Shown here piece by piece: positions 23,081-31,981 of a stretch of DNA of 64,000 nt. How positions within the stretch are numbered: position 1 is the first letter of the stretch; every line of letters begins with the position of its first letter. The notes below the pieces were generated by a model. The model worked only from the letters and a program-made list of their open reading frames with translations. It was not told the DNA's origin and did not search any database. The DNA comes from Mangrovibacterium sp041596335. GTDB taxonomy: Bacteria; Bacteroidota; Bacteroidia; Bacteroidales; Prolixibacteraceae. Both the position numbers and the translations under genes were made by a program. Location: NCBI RefSeq assembly GCF_041596335.1, contig NZ_JBFHIT010000025.1:1-64000 (forward strand), written 5' to 3'.

Positions 23081-23905
23081 ATGAAAATGAGTTTCCTAAA
23101 GTTCAATCTCTGCCTTCTTCTATTTCTGGTTGTTGCTGTTGTAGAACTGTCTGCACAATCATCGGAAAATAAAGTCAGATACAACTACCTTACCTATATA
23201 CCCGCAAGCTACGATAGTACGAAAAGTGACTTATACCCGGTAATTATATACTTACACGGGCGATCTGTGTCTGGCTCTAACCTTAACCGAGTGAGAACCT
23301 ACGGCTTACCTTTCTTTCTCGACCGCGGGAAAAAACTCGACTTTATTGTGATTGCACCGCAATGCCCCTGGGGAAAGAACTGGGCCAGCGAAAATTGGAT
23401 GGATACCCTAATGACAGAACTAAATACCCAATACCGGGTTGACAACGACCGGATTTATCTCACCGGAATGAGTTTGGGCGGATTCGGTACCTGGGAGTTG
23501 GCCAACCGTTATCCAAACCGTTTTGCAGCCATTGCCCCCTTGTGTGGCGGTGGAAAAACCGAATGGGCTGAGAATCTTTTTCACATTCCAATCTGGGTAT
23601 TTCATGGCGTTCAGGATCGATTGGTTCCTGTTCTTCGCTCCGATCAAATGGTAAACGCGATTAAAGAGCATGATTCGCTGATAAAATACTCCCGCCTTTC
23701 GGCGAAGGGCCACGACCTGCATCGGGTGTATGACGACAACGAACTTTACACCTGGCTTTCGCAGTTTACCCGTCGCCCATTAAACGAGGAAGATGAAAAT
23801 TCGGTAAAACCAATCGAAAAAATCCAATTAGCCGGCCTGGATTTAGCCACTCCCGGCACCGAGGCGCTGAAGCTTTTTGAACCTCATAAAGCGGGTTCAT
23901 TTTAG
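23081..23905 (+). CDS. Secreted alpha/beta-hydrolase esterase
   Basis: 274 residues with a signal peptide (about 1-25, LFLVVAVVELSAQS). The core resembles the phospholipase/carboxylesterase and feruloyl-esterase-like group: strand plus HGRSVSG oxyanion region, nucleophile elbow GMSLGGFGTWELA, an Asp in HGVQDRLVP and a His in AKGHDLHRV, giving a Ser-Asp-His triad. Substrate is not predictable; such enzymes often act on polysaccharide-linked esters or peptides. It stands alone, divergent from the serine hydrolase operon. Confidence 0.75.
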   Translation: MKMSFLKFNLCLLLFLVVAVVELSAQSSENKVRYNYLTYIPASYDSTKSDLYPVIIYLHGRSVSGSNLNRVRTYGLPFFLDRGKKLDFIVIAPQCPWGKNWASENWMDTLMTELNTQYRVDNDRIYLTGMSLGGFGTWELANRYPNRFAAIAPLCGGGKTEWAENLFHIPIWVFHGVQDRLVPVLRSDQMVNAIKEHDSLIKYSRLSAKGHDLHRVYDDNELYTWLSQFTRRPLNEEDENSVKPIEKIQLAGLDLATPGTEALKLFEPHKAGSF

Positions 23906-24205
23906 AACCGCTGCCATTTTCGACTGTTTGTTCCAATTCTTCGGACTACCGGTTCAAAACACGAAAGCGAACTTACATGCTCCTGCATCCGCTATTTGCC
24001 CAACCAGAACGGTTTTTTTTCTGAATTTTAACGTTCGTATACCCCTTCCTTTTTCAAACCAACCGAATATAATTTCCGCTCCTGGATAACTTCATTCTAA
24101 TTCGAACGTATTAGCAGACAATACCATCTCTTATTCGGACGTCTAACATCCGAATAATCTGTCGATTACTTTTTATTTGAATACTTCACTTAAATTACAC
24201 GATCT
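23906..24205. other. Intergenic region with an inverted repeat
   Basis: No gene seen. TTATTCGGA (24131-24139) and TCCGAATAA (24149-24157) form a perfect 9-bp inverted repeat with a 9-bp spacer, 49 bp before the cytochrome c gene. It has no T-run on the + side and could be an operator or a weak hairpin. Confidence 0.4.
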
Positions 24206-24781
24206 ATGAAACTGCTAATATCAACCATGTTACTCCTAATCGGATTAACCAGCTGCACGTCTCAGAGCGAAAAGAAAGAACTGAATGATGAATCCTTAAC
24301 TGAATTAGAATTGATTGAAAGAGGTCGTTATCTGGTTTCAAGCATTGGATGCGACGATTGCCACAGCCCGAAAATGATGACGGATCAGGGCTTGATTCCG
24401 GATCCGGCAACCCGTTTTGCCGGCCATATTGAAGGTGATCTCACCGCTAAAGTAAATAACGATGCTCTTGCAGACTGGGCTCTTTTTAACTTGAGCTTTA
24501 CTGCAGCCGTCGGACCGTGGGGAATCTCCTATGCCGGAAACATCTCATCCGACGATTCGGGAATTGGAACCTGGACTGAAGAACAATTTGTCATGGCCAT
24601 GCGCGAAGGTCAATTTAAAGGTCTTGCGGGAACGCGCAAACTGCTACCTCCGATGCCTTGGCAAAATTACGCCAACCTTTCCGACGAGGATCTGAAAGCA
24701 ATGTATACCTACCTAAAAAGCACCAAACCAATCCGCAATGTGGTTCCACCTCCGGTGAGTCCGGAAGAGCTATTTAAATAA
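24206..24781 (+). CDS. Lipoprotein cytochrome c, single haem
   Basis: 191 residues with a lipoprotein signal ending GLTSCTS. A single CxxCH haem site (CDDCH) lies early in the mature protein, with candidate axial Met residues in the segments KMMTD and PPMPW. The SDEDLKAMYTYLKS helix near the C-terminus is the usual end of a class I cytochrome c domain. It probably carries electrons at the outer face of a membrane; no oxidase or dehydrogenase partner is adjacent. Confidence 0.8.
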   Translation: MKLLISTMLLLIGLTSCTSQSEKKELNDESLTELELIERGRYLVSSIGCDDCHSPKMMTDQGLIPDPATRFAGHIEGDLTAKVNNDALADWALFNLSFTAAVGPWGISYAGNISSDDSGIGTWTEEQFVMAMREGQFKGLAGTRKLLPPMPWQNYANLSDEDLKAMYTYLKSTKPIRNVVPPPVSPEELFK

Positions 24782-25002
24782 TACGTCTCCTCCATTATCC
24801 GGACACTATTGATAGCGATCTGAATTGCGTACGACAGCAACGCGTTAAACCGGACGTATTTAGGATGGTAGGAACAGATCAAAAAGCCGATGAATTACCC
24901 ACCCGAACCGTGCGAGAAATCGATTATAACCCATATTTCGTTCAACCTGTTAAGTTAGTGTCAATAAATATTCAAGCAAAGTAGCTGCTATCGAAATAAA
25001 AC

Positions 25003-25010
25003 TATCTTTG
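25003..25010 (+). promoter_or_regulatory. -7 promoter box for typA
   Basis: TATCTTTG matches TAnnTTTG exactly, 22 bp before the typA ATG. No good -33 TTTG is seen. Confidence 0.45.
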
Positions 25011-25032
25011 CGCCACCAATTTTGGAGATTAT

Positions 25033-26838
25033 ATGCAGAAGATTAGAAACATCGCGATTATCGCGCACGTTGACCACGGGAAAACTACACTGGTCGACAA
25101 AATGATTTACTATTGTAACATCGTAAAGGCTCATGAAAAACATGACGACCTGATCCTTGATAATAATGACCTGGAACGCGAACGCGGAATTACAATTCTG
25201 GCAAAGAACGTTTCGGTGACTTACAAAGATATCAAGATTAACATTATTGACACCCCTGGCCACGCCGACTTTGGCGGAGAGGTTGAGCGTGTGTTGAATA
25301 TGGCCGATGGTGTACTTTTGCTGGCCGATGCCTTTGAAGGTACAATGCCACAAACCCGATTTGTATTGTCGAAAGCCTTAGCGCTTGGACTTAAACCAAT
25401 CGTTGTTGTTAATAAGGTTGACAAGCCAAACTGTCGCCCTGACGAAGTTCACGAACAGGTTTTCGACCTGATGTTTAGCTTGGATGCAACCGAAGAACAG
25501 TTGGATTTCCCAACCATCTACGGATCGGCAAAAGAAGGCTGGATGACCAATGATTTAGCCGTGAAGACTGACAGCATTGAGCCATTGCTTGACGCGATCC
25601 TGGAATATATTCCCGCTCCGAAAGAAAACATGGGGACACCCCAAATGCTGATTACTTCTTTGGATTACTCATCCTACGTTGGCCGTATTGCGATTGGCCG
25701 TATTCACCGTGGAGAGTTGAAAGAAGGCATGCAAGTTGCCCTGGCAAAACGCGACGGCTCGGTAAAACGTAGCCGGATTAAAGAAATCCATACATTCTCC
25801 GGCTTAGGTCGTCAGAAAGTGCAATCAATGCACGATGGTGACATTTGTGCCTTAGTTGGAATCGAAGGATTCGACATTGGCGATTCAATCTGCGATATTG
25901 AAAATCCGGAACCATTGGATCCGATTGCAGTAGACGAACCAACAATGAGCATGGTTTTCACCATCAATGATTCTCCATTCTTTGGTAAAGAAGGAAAATT
26001 TGTGACTTCACGTCACTTGAAAGACCGTTTGGAAAAAGAGCTGGAAAAAAACCTGGCTCTGCGCGTTCAACAATCTGAAACAGCCGACTCTTTTACTGTT
26101 TATGGTCGCGGTGTTCTTCACTTATCGGTTTTAATTGAAACCATGCGCCGTGAAGGATATGAAATTCAGGTTGGTCAACCTAAAGTGTTGTTCAAAGAAA
26201 TTGGCGGCATCAAATGTGAGCCAATCGAAGAAATGCACGTTGACGTTCCGGACGAGTACAGCGGTAAAGTTGTAGAGATGGTAACGATCCGCAAAGGTGA
26301 AATGCAAAATATGGAACGCAAAGGCGACCGTATCCACCTGGAATTTTTGATTCCTTCACGTGGTATCATCGGCCTGCGTACCAACATGTTAACAGCAACA
26401 GCCGGTGAAGCTGTCATGACTCACCGATTTATTGAATACCAACCCATGAAAGGGACAATTGATGGCCGTAGCAACGGATCGTTGATTGCAAAAGAACCTG
26501 GAACAACATTCGCCTACGCACTTGGCAAGTTGCAGGATCGTGGTAAATTCTTCATTGAACCGGGTGCCGAGGTGTACGAAGGAATGGTTATTGGCGAAAA
26601 TAGCCGTGCCGACGATATCGTGGTGAACGTAACTCAATCGAAAAAGCTGACTAACATGCGTGCGTCAGGATCTGACGATAAAGTTCGTTTAGCTCCCCCA
26701 ACTGTATTCAGTCTGGAAGAAGCGCTCGAATACATTGGCAACGACGAATACCTGGAAGTAACGCCAAAGTCACTTCGTATGCGGAAAATTTGGCTGAAAG
26801 AAGCCGAACGCAAACGTGGCGGAAAAATCCTCTACTAA
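25033..26838 (+). CDS. typA: Ribosome-associated translational GTPase TypA/BipA
   Basis: EF-G-like GTPase that binds the ribosome and assists 50S assembly and stress or cold adaptation. The 601 residues have G1 AHVDHGKTT, the switch region ERERGITI, G3 DTPGHADFGGEV, G4 NKVDKPN, then domains II, III, V and the TypA-specific C-terminal region (RMRKIWLKEAERKR). ATG at 25033 follows a Bacteroidota promoter box. Monocistronic, closed by a hairpin terminator. Confidence 0.97.
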   Translation: MQKIRNIAIIAHVDHGKTTLVDKMIYYCNIVKAHEKHDDLILDNNDLERERGITILAKNVSVTYKDIKINIIDTPGHADFGGEVERVLNMADGVLLLADAFEGTMPQTRFVLSKALALGLKPIVVVNKVDKPNCRPDEVHEQVFDLMFSLDATEEQLDFPTIYGSAKEGWMTNDLAVKTDSIEPLLDAILEYIPAPKENMGTPQMLITSLDYSSYVGRIAIGRIHRGELKEGMQVALAKRDGSVKRSRIKEIHTFSGLGRQKVQSMHDGDICALVGIEGFDIGDSICDIENPEPLDPIAVDEPTMSMVFTINDSPFFGKEGKFVTSRHLKDRLEKELEKNLALRVQQSETADSFTVYGRGVLHLSVLIETMRREGYEIQVGQPKVLFKEIGGIKCEPIEEMHVDVPDEYSGKVVEMVTIRKGEMQNMERKGDRIHLEFLIPSRGIIGLRTNMLTATAGEAVMTHRFIEYQPMKGTIDGRSNGSLIAKEPGTTFAYALGKLQDRGKFFIEPGAEVYEGMVIGENSRADDIVVNVTQSKKLTNMRASGSDDKVRLAPPTVFSLEEALEYIGNDEYLEVTPKSLRMRKIWLKEAERKRGGKILY

Positions 26839-26877
26839 TCGATAGTCAAGTACTGACAACGATCAGTACGCAAGATA

Positions 26878-26922
26878 AAAGCGATTAAAGTCTGCAAAAT
26901 GACTTTAATCGCTTTCCTTTTT
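26878..26922 (+). terminator. Terminator after typA
   Basis: AAAGCGATTAAAGT (26878-26891) pairs with ACTTTAATCGCTTT (26901-26914), a 14-bp perfect stem with CC then TTTTT after it. Confidence 0.85.
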
Positions 26923-27025
26923 GTTCGTTTTCGAAAACCCAATTGAAGAAACGACGTACATAAAACTGTGGACTAAACGAAAGAACTGCATTTATGCAGC
27001 AATATTTATTCTGTGGTAACCTCTA

Positions 27026-27062
27026 AAAAAGCAGACCCGCCTGAGAGAATCAGACGGGTCTG
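27026..27062 (-). terminator. Terminator of the DUF4494 gene
   Basis: CAGACCCG...TCAGA arms at 27032-27044 and 27050-27062 form a GC-rich stem with one mismatch; on the minus strand it is followed by TTTTTT. Confidence 0.8.
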
Positions 27063-27067
27063 TATTT

Positions 27068-27670
27068 TTACGCGTTATTATCGTCATCGATTTCGCCATC
27101 AGCTATCGGCGGATCATCGTCGAAATTAGCCTCATCATCCTCTTCACTTTCTTCAAATTCTTCAGAGGCCAACAAGTCATCAATTGATTCCTTTTGCGGG
27201 GCAACCGGTTTCAAATGTGGCGGAACTTGCTGCTTCTGGTCATCTGCAAAATAAGGGAACACATCAACGATATTACTCAAAGTCATCGATGTGGTGTGAT
27301 AAGGAACCAAAATGTACGACAGACCTTCTTCGAGCCGCTGAAGCGCTTCTTTAAAATCGTCGGCAGCTACCAGGAAGTAGTTATTCACCTTCTTCTCTTT
27401 TCCCGCTTTCTCATCGATTGTTACAATGGCTATGCGCGCTTTGTACCAAAACTCCCCGCTTTCAGCCGGATAGATCTCAACGATATTTGATTTTTTGATG
27501 TTGTCAATCTGAAACTCACCACGGATAATCTGCTGCATTTGCTGAATAATCCGTGCTTCGGCATCGGTAAATGACACCGCGTCAACCAGGTACGACTCGC
27601 CCACTTTGCGTTCACGTCCATCCTGATCAACCTTCACATATTTAACTTTTACTTCGAACCAAGTTTGCAT
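27068..27670 (-). CDS. DUF4494 domain protein
   Basis: 200 residues. The first about 145 match the pattern of DUF4494, a Bacteroidota family of unknown function: an N-terminal MQTWFEVKVKY and two similar alpha/beta halves (YLVDAVSFTDAEARI and YFLVAADDFKEALQRL), suggesting an internal duplication. The C-terminal 50 residues are a very acidic, low-complexity tail. No signal peptide, so probably cytoplasmic. Single gene with its own terminator. No function can be assigned. Confidence 0.8.
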   Translation of the reverse strand: MQTWFEVKVKYVKVDQDGRERKVGESYLVDAVSFTDAEARIIQQMQQIIRGEFQIDNIKKSNIVEIYPAESGEFWYKARIAIVTIDEKAGKEKKVNNYFLVAADDFKEALQRLEEGLSYILVPYHTTSMTLSNIVDVFPYFADDQKQQVPPHLKPVAPQKESIDDLLASEEFEESEEDDEANFDDDPPIADGEIDDDNNA

Positions 27671-27899
27671 GTTATTCTTTTTTAATCAGCTCACAAAGAT
27701 ATTTTCTTTGTCGACTAAGCTCCCCTTTTTCAAGATTAATTATCCACAAAAATCCGGTTTTTAAGTTTTTCTGAGCAAATATATCGGTTGAAAAGTAGCT
27801 GAACAGCAGCCGTAAAGATTTGCCTACTCCTCAAGGTTCGTTAAATTAGTAGAATCAATCTGCAACGGACACAATTTCGCAACTTTAAGATTCAAGCCT

Positions 27900-29024
27900 A
27901 TGATTATTGGAGTCCTAAAAGATGCCTTACCTGAACGCCGGGTGGCACTTCTGCCTGAAAACATCAAAATGCTCGTAGCCCGCAAGGCAAAGGTCGTACT
28001 TGAAAGCGGAGCCGGAACCGAAGCCTTTGCAACCGACAGTGAATTCACCGAAGCCGGAGCTGAAGTTCTGGCCCGTGAGCAAGTCATTGACAAAGCCGAT
28101 CTGCTGGTTCTTGTGGGCGAACCGGAGCTCTCGCTCATTAAACAGCTTAAGAAAGGCCAGGTTTGGCTGAGTGAATACAAACCTCTGTGGAATAAGAATC
28201 TCGTCAAAGAATTTCAAAAAGCGGGCATCACCAGTTTCAGCATGGATGCTGTTCCCCGAACAACCCGGGCACAGGCCATGGATGTGCTATCGTCGATGGC
28301 CACCATTGCCGGGTACAAATCGGTGCTGGAAGCAGCCAATCACCTCCCCTCTTTCTTCCCCATGTTTATATCGGCTGCCGGAACCATCCGCCCGGCGAAT
28401 GTGCTCATTCTGGGAGCCGGAGTTGCCGGATTGCAAGCCATTGCCATTGCCCGAAAATTAGGCGCGCAAGTCGAAGCATTCGATGTTCGGTCGGCAGTAA
28501 AAGAAGAGGTGATGAGTCTGGGGGCTCGTTTTGTCGAAGTTGAAGGGGCAACAGAAGATGCAGCGGCTGGAGGTTATGCCGTTGAGCAATCTGAAGCTTA
28601 CAAGCGTAAGCAGCAGGAGGCAATCAACCGGCATGCAGCCAAAGCCAATGTGGTGATCTGCACCGCCCAGATCCCCGGGCGAAAAGCGCCGTTGCTTATT
28701 TCAAAGGACGTTGTAGCCAGCATGCAGCCAGGCTCTGTAATCATCGATTTAGCTTCGTCAACAGGTGGCAATTGCGAACTTAGCGAAGACAACAAACTGG
28801 TGGTAAAACATGGTGTCTCCATCATCGGCCAATCCAACTACGCAGCGCAAATGCCTAAAGATGCCAGCAAAATGTTTGGCAAAAATGTCAGTAATTTTCT
28901 TGAACTACTCATCGACGAAGAAGGAAACCTCAAACTTGATTTTGACGATGAGATCGTCAGAGGAACCTGCATCACCCACGAAGGTGAACTAATAAACGAA
29001 CGTATTAAATCGGTAATCGACTAA
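27900..29024 (+). CDS. pntAA: NAD(P) transhydrogenase alpha subunit, NAD-binding part
   Basis: Soluble domain I of proton-translocating transhydrogenase, which moves hydride between NADH and NADP+ using the proton-motive force. 374 residues, related to alanine dehydrogenase: N-terminal GVLKDALPERRVALLPE, the catalytic region SMDAVPRTTRAQAMDVLSS, and the Rossmann motif LILGAGVAGLQA. It lacks the membrane segment, which is encoded separately downstream by the next gene, 2 bp away. The ATG at 27900 is the only good start. Confidence 0.95.
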   Translation: MIIGVLKDALPERRVALLPENIKMLVARKAKVVLESGAGTEAFATDSEFTEAGAEVLAREQVIDKADLLVLVGEPELSLIKQLKKGQVWLSEYKPLWNKNLVKEFQKAGITSFSMDAVPRTTRAQAMDVLSSMATIAGYKSVLEAANHLPSFFPMFISAAGTIRPANVLILGAGVAGLQAIAIARKLGAQVEAFDVRSAVKEEVMSLGARFVEVEGATEDAAAGGYAVEQSEAYKRKQQEAINRHAAKANVVICTAQIPGRKAPLLISKDVVASMQPGSVIIDLASSTGGNCELSEDNKLVVKHGVSIIGQSNYAAQMPKDASKMFGKNVSNFLELLIDEEGNLKLDFDDEIVRGTCITHEGELINERIKSVID

Positions 29025-29026
29025 TC

Positions 29027-29341
29027 ATGGAATCAGTACTTCAATTTTTCTTTACCTATAAGGAAGCCATTTTCATCATTGCCCTCTCCGTTTTTCTGGG
29101 CATTGAAGTAATCTCCAACGTACCTTCCGTTTTGCATACGCCACTCATGTCGGGAGCCAATGCCATCAGCGGAGTTATTATTATCGGCGGTATTATTTTA
29201 GTTGGACATGCCGACGCCGGCAAAATTTCGCTGGAGCTCATCCTCGGAATTCTCGCCATTTTGTTTGCCACCCTCAACGTAGTTGGTGGTTTTGTGGTGA
29301 CCGATCGTATGCTCGAAATGTTCAAAAAGAAGAAAAAATAG
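29027..29341 (+). CDS. pntAB: NAD(P) transhydrogenase alpha subunit, membrane part
   Basis: 104 residues with three to four membrane helices, equivalent to the C-terminal part of E. coli PntA. The motif FLGIEVISNVPSVLHTPLMSG... with ANAISGVIIIG is characteristic. It forms part of the proton channel with PntB. It lies 2 bp after pntAA and 8 bp before pntB, so it is tightly coupled in a three-gene operon. Confidence 0.95.
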   Translation: MESVLQFFFTYKEAIFIIALSVFLGIEVISNVPSVLHTPLMSGANAISGVIIIGGIILVGHADAGKISLELILGILAILFATLNVVGGFVVTDRMLEMFKKKKK

Positions 29342-29349
29342 GAGGCGGT

Positions 29350-30789
29350 ATGGATCAAATAATCAGAACGCTAAATGGTACACCTTTTACCTTGGGCGAA
29401 ACAATACTCGAACTAAGCTACCTGGTTGCTGCTCTTATGTTTGTGTTTGGACTAAAATTACTTAGCCACCCCGAAACAGCGCGCCGCGGAAATTTGTGGG
29501 CTGCTGCCGGTATGCTTCTGGGAATGCTGACAACCTTACTGCTTCACAAAACAGATAGTGGTCGGGCGATTCCTATGGCGAATGTCTGGATAATTTTGGC
29601 CGCGATTGGACTTGGCTCTGTCATTGGTTGGATTGTTGCCCGAAAAATTAAGATGACAGCCATGCCTCAATTGGTTTCACTCTATAATGCCACGGGTGGT
29701 GCAGCCTCCATGTTGGTTGCTTTGCTCGAATTTCCGAATGTCGACATGAGCCACAAAGGCTCAGTTTTAGTGACCTTGCTGGGCATGATCATCGGAGCTG
29801 TCGCATTCAGTGGTAGCATGATCGCATTTGGGAAACTGGATGGCAAAATTGGTGACATTCGTTCCGGATTGATGAAATATGTCAATATGCTGCTAATGGC
29901 CGTTACGTTCGGCCTGGCGACATGGATGCTTTTTTCGAACCAAACACCTTCTGCTCTCAATTGGGCCATCTATTTATTGATGGTACTTTCGTTACTTTAC
30001 GGCATTCTGTTCGTGATGCCCATTGGCGGAGCCGACATGCCGGTCGTCATTTCATTACTGAATAGTTTTACGGGAATTGCTGCTGCCATGGCCGGATTTA
30101 TTTACCACAACCAAGCCATGATTTTAGGTGGCATATTGGTTGGTGCTGCCGGAACAATCCTCACTGTTTTGATGTGTAAAGCTATGAATCGCTCACTTTT
30201 GAATGTAATCATCGGCGCTTTCGGTGGTGGAACTTCAGCGGCAACGACCGATCAGGGAGAGATGAAGGAAATGACACTCAGCGATGCTGCTGTATTAATG
30301 AGCTACTCCCAATCGGTGGTCATAGTTCCGGGATACGGCTTGGCGGTTGCTCAGGCTCAACATGTTTGCCACGAGCTGGACTCACTGCTGTCCAACAAAG
30401 GTGTCAATGTTCGCTATGCCATCCACCCCGTAGCCGGTCGAATGCCGGGCCATATGAATGTTTTGTTGGCTGAAGCCGATGTTCCCTATGGTCAATTAGT
30501 CGAAATGGAAACCATTAACCCGGACTTGCCCAACACTGATGTGGTGATTGTAATTGGAGCCAACGATGTGGTGAACCCGGCCGCGATAAACGATCCCGGA
30601 AGTCCAATTGCCGGAATGCCCATCATACGTGCGCATGAAGCAAAAAACATAATCGTTATGAAACGCGGACGCGGAAAAGGATATGCAGGCATTGAAAACG
30701 AACTTTTTTTTGGCGAAAAAACCCGATTGCTCTTTGGAAACGCGAAAGACACACTGCAAAAACTGGTGAGTGAAATAAAAAACTTATAG
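29350..30789 (+). CDS. pntB: NAD(P) transhydrogenase beta subunit
   Basis: 479 residues: about nine membrane helices (1-280), then the NADP-binding domain III with VPGYGLAVAQAQH, HPVAGRMPGHMNVLLAEA and GANDVVNPAA. It completes the proton-pumping transhydrogenase encoded by the two preceding genes and would supply NADPH for biosynthesis. Length and motifs are normal. Confidence 0.96.
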   Translation: MDQIIRTLNGTPFTLGETILELSYLVAALMFVFGLKLLSHPETARRGNLWAAAGMLLGMLTTLLLHKTDSGRAIPMANVWIILAAIGLGSVIGWIVARKIKMTAMPQLVSLYNATGGAASMLVALLEFPNVDMSHKGSVLVTLLGMIIGAVAFSGSMIAFGKLDGKIGDIRSGLMKYVNMLLMAVTFGLATWMLFSNQTPSALNWAIYLLMVLSLLYGILFVMPIGGADMPVVISLLNSFTGIAAAMAGFIYHNQAMILGGILVGAAGTILTVLMCKAMNRSLLNVIIGAFGGGTSAATTDQGEMKEMTLSDAAVLMSYSQSVVIVPGYGLAVAQAQHVCHELDSLLSNKGVNVRYAIHPVAGRMPGHMNVLLAEADVPYGQLVEMETINPDLPNTDVVIVIGANDVVNPAAINDPGSPIAGMPIIRAHEAKNIIVMKRGRGKGYAGIENELFFGEKTRLLFGNAKDTLQKLVSEIKNL

Positions 30790-30860
30790 CTGAACTTTCA
30801 GTATCTGCCGGTGGTTTCATTCCAAACAACGCTTTTCCTCAAATACAAAGCTCTAACATT

Positions 30861-31550
30861 ATGAGATGTACGATTCAAACACCAACAAATAAACTGGCGG
30901 ACAGTATTGAATTTTATTCGCAGTTAAAGTTCGATTTAATCGACCTGAACAACATTGCAGCTTTCACCGACGGGAAGGTCATCATTGAAATCAACCCGGA
31001 TCGATATGCAAGAGCAGGCATCAGAATCTTCGCCGAGAACTGGCGTTCGATCGCCAATGAACTGCAGGAAATAACCAATGTGATTCAGACCCAAACAGGC
31101 TTTCTATTGAGCGACACATCGGGATGCATGATTTACCTTGAAGAATGTGATGCGCCCCGGGGATACGATACAACAGCCGTGCAACCATCTGTACTGGGAA
31201 ATTTCGCAGGATTAACGTTGGAAACTACTGACATTGAAAAGTCGCTGGCTATTTGGCTAAAAATCGGATTCAAGATACAACACAAATCCGCTACTCAGGG
31301 ATGGATTAGCTTGATCAGCAAAGATGGATTTCCAGTCTCAATCTTAAAAGTTCTAAACTGCCCTCACCTCTTCTTTAACCCCTCGCTGAGTTACTTTAAC
31401 GGCGAAAGCAACCCGGAAATCATTCAACAAATTCGCGAACTAAAGATTCCGATCACCGAGGAAATCACTGCCTTCAATGAAAAAGGTATTGTTGACAACA
31501 TCATCATCCGCGACCCGGGAGGACTTGGATTCTTCATTTTCAACGACTAA
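30861..31550 (+). CDS. VOC/glyoxalase-fold protein
   Basis: 229 residues made of two beta-alpha-beta-beta-beta halves (about 1-105 and 108-229) in the manner of vicinal-oxygen-chelate proteins: LADSIEFYSQLKFDLI and IEKSLAIWLKIGFKI start each half, and RDPGGLGFFIFN ends the second. The usual His/Glu metal ligands are not obvious in the first half. It may be an enzyme such as a glyoxalase relative or only a binding protein; substrate unknown. Located 71 bp after pntB with no clear terminator between, so read-through is possible. Confidence 0.6.
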   Translation: MRCTIQTPTNKLADSIEFYSQLKFDLIDLNNIAAFTDGKVIIEINPDRYARAGIRIFAENWRSIANELQEITNVIQTQTGFLLSDTSGCMIYLEECDAPRGYDTTAVQPSVLGNFAGLTLETTDIEKSLAIWLKIGFKIQHKSATQGWISLISKDGFPVSILKVLNCPHLFFNPSLSYFNGESNPEIIQQIRELKIPITEEITAFNEKGIVDNIIIRDPGGLGFFIFND

Positions 31551-31705
31551 AAACGGGCTGGAACCTATTAGTTCCAATCCCGAAAAAAGACAGTCTATTA
31601 ATTCTCTCATTTCGTGAAAAGGCACATTTTGGGAGGGAACCTATCGACTTAAAAAGGAATGGTCGATCGCAGGCAAACAATCACAATTCCAGCGATCCTT
31701 ACTAG
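31551..31705. terminator. Weak hairpin after the VOC gene
   Basis: TGGAAC (31559-31564) pairs with GTTCCA (31571-31576), extended by GGG/CCC with a bulge, followed by an A-rich rather than T-rich stretch. It is a weak terminator candidate; the remainder of this interval holds no gene I can support. Confidence 0.3.
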
Positions 31706-31945
31706 GACAACATCATCTTAACAGATCCAACAGCTCACTTAGCTGTCGGTCTAGTCATTGCCACAGATTGTTTGTTCGGAGTTACGCCGGGAACGATTGG
31801 AATTGCCCTGTTGGCTTTGGCATTTATTTCCCTGTTACCCAAGGCGGTTCGTTTTGCCCAATTTAAGTCCTCTGGGGAATTGGCTTCCGCTTTCCAACGA
31901 TGAATTTAATAGTAGGTCAAAACAAGAAGTGATCCGACCAAAGGT
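31706..31945 (+). pseudogene. Decayed DUF2892 (YgaP-like) membrane protein gene
   Basis: An open stretch from 31706 to 31903 has no start codon but encodes a hydrophobic run GTIGIALLALAFISLLP that fits the second half of the small two-helix DUF2892 membrane family. The family's next motif GFCPLY is found one frame over (GSFCPI at about 31847-31864), followed by a stop. A frameshift plus a missing N-terminus suggests a relic. The call rests on motif resemblance only. Confidence 0.4.
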
Positions 31946-31958
31946 GGCCGGATCACTT
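31927..31958. terminator. Hairpin terminator between the relic and pepD
   Basis: AAGTGATCCG (31927-31936) pairs perfectly with CGGATCACTT (31949-31958). On the minus strand it is followed by CTTGTTTTG, so it may close the pepD transcript; on the plus strand a T-rich stretch also follows. Confidence 0.6.
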
Positions 31959-31981
31959 GCTATTTATTTCAATTTTGTTCG

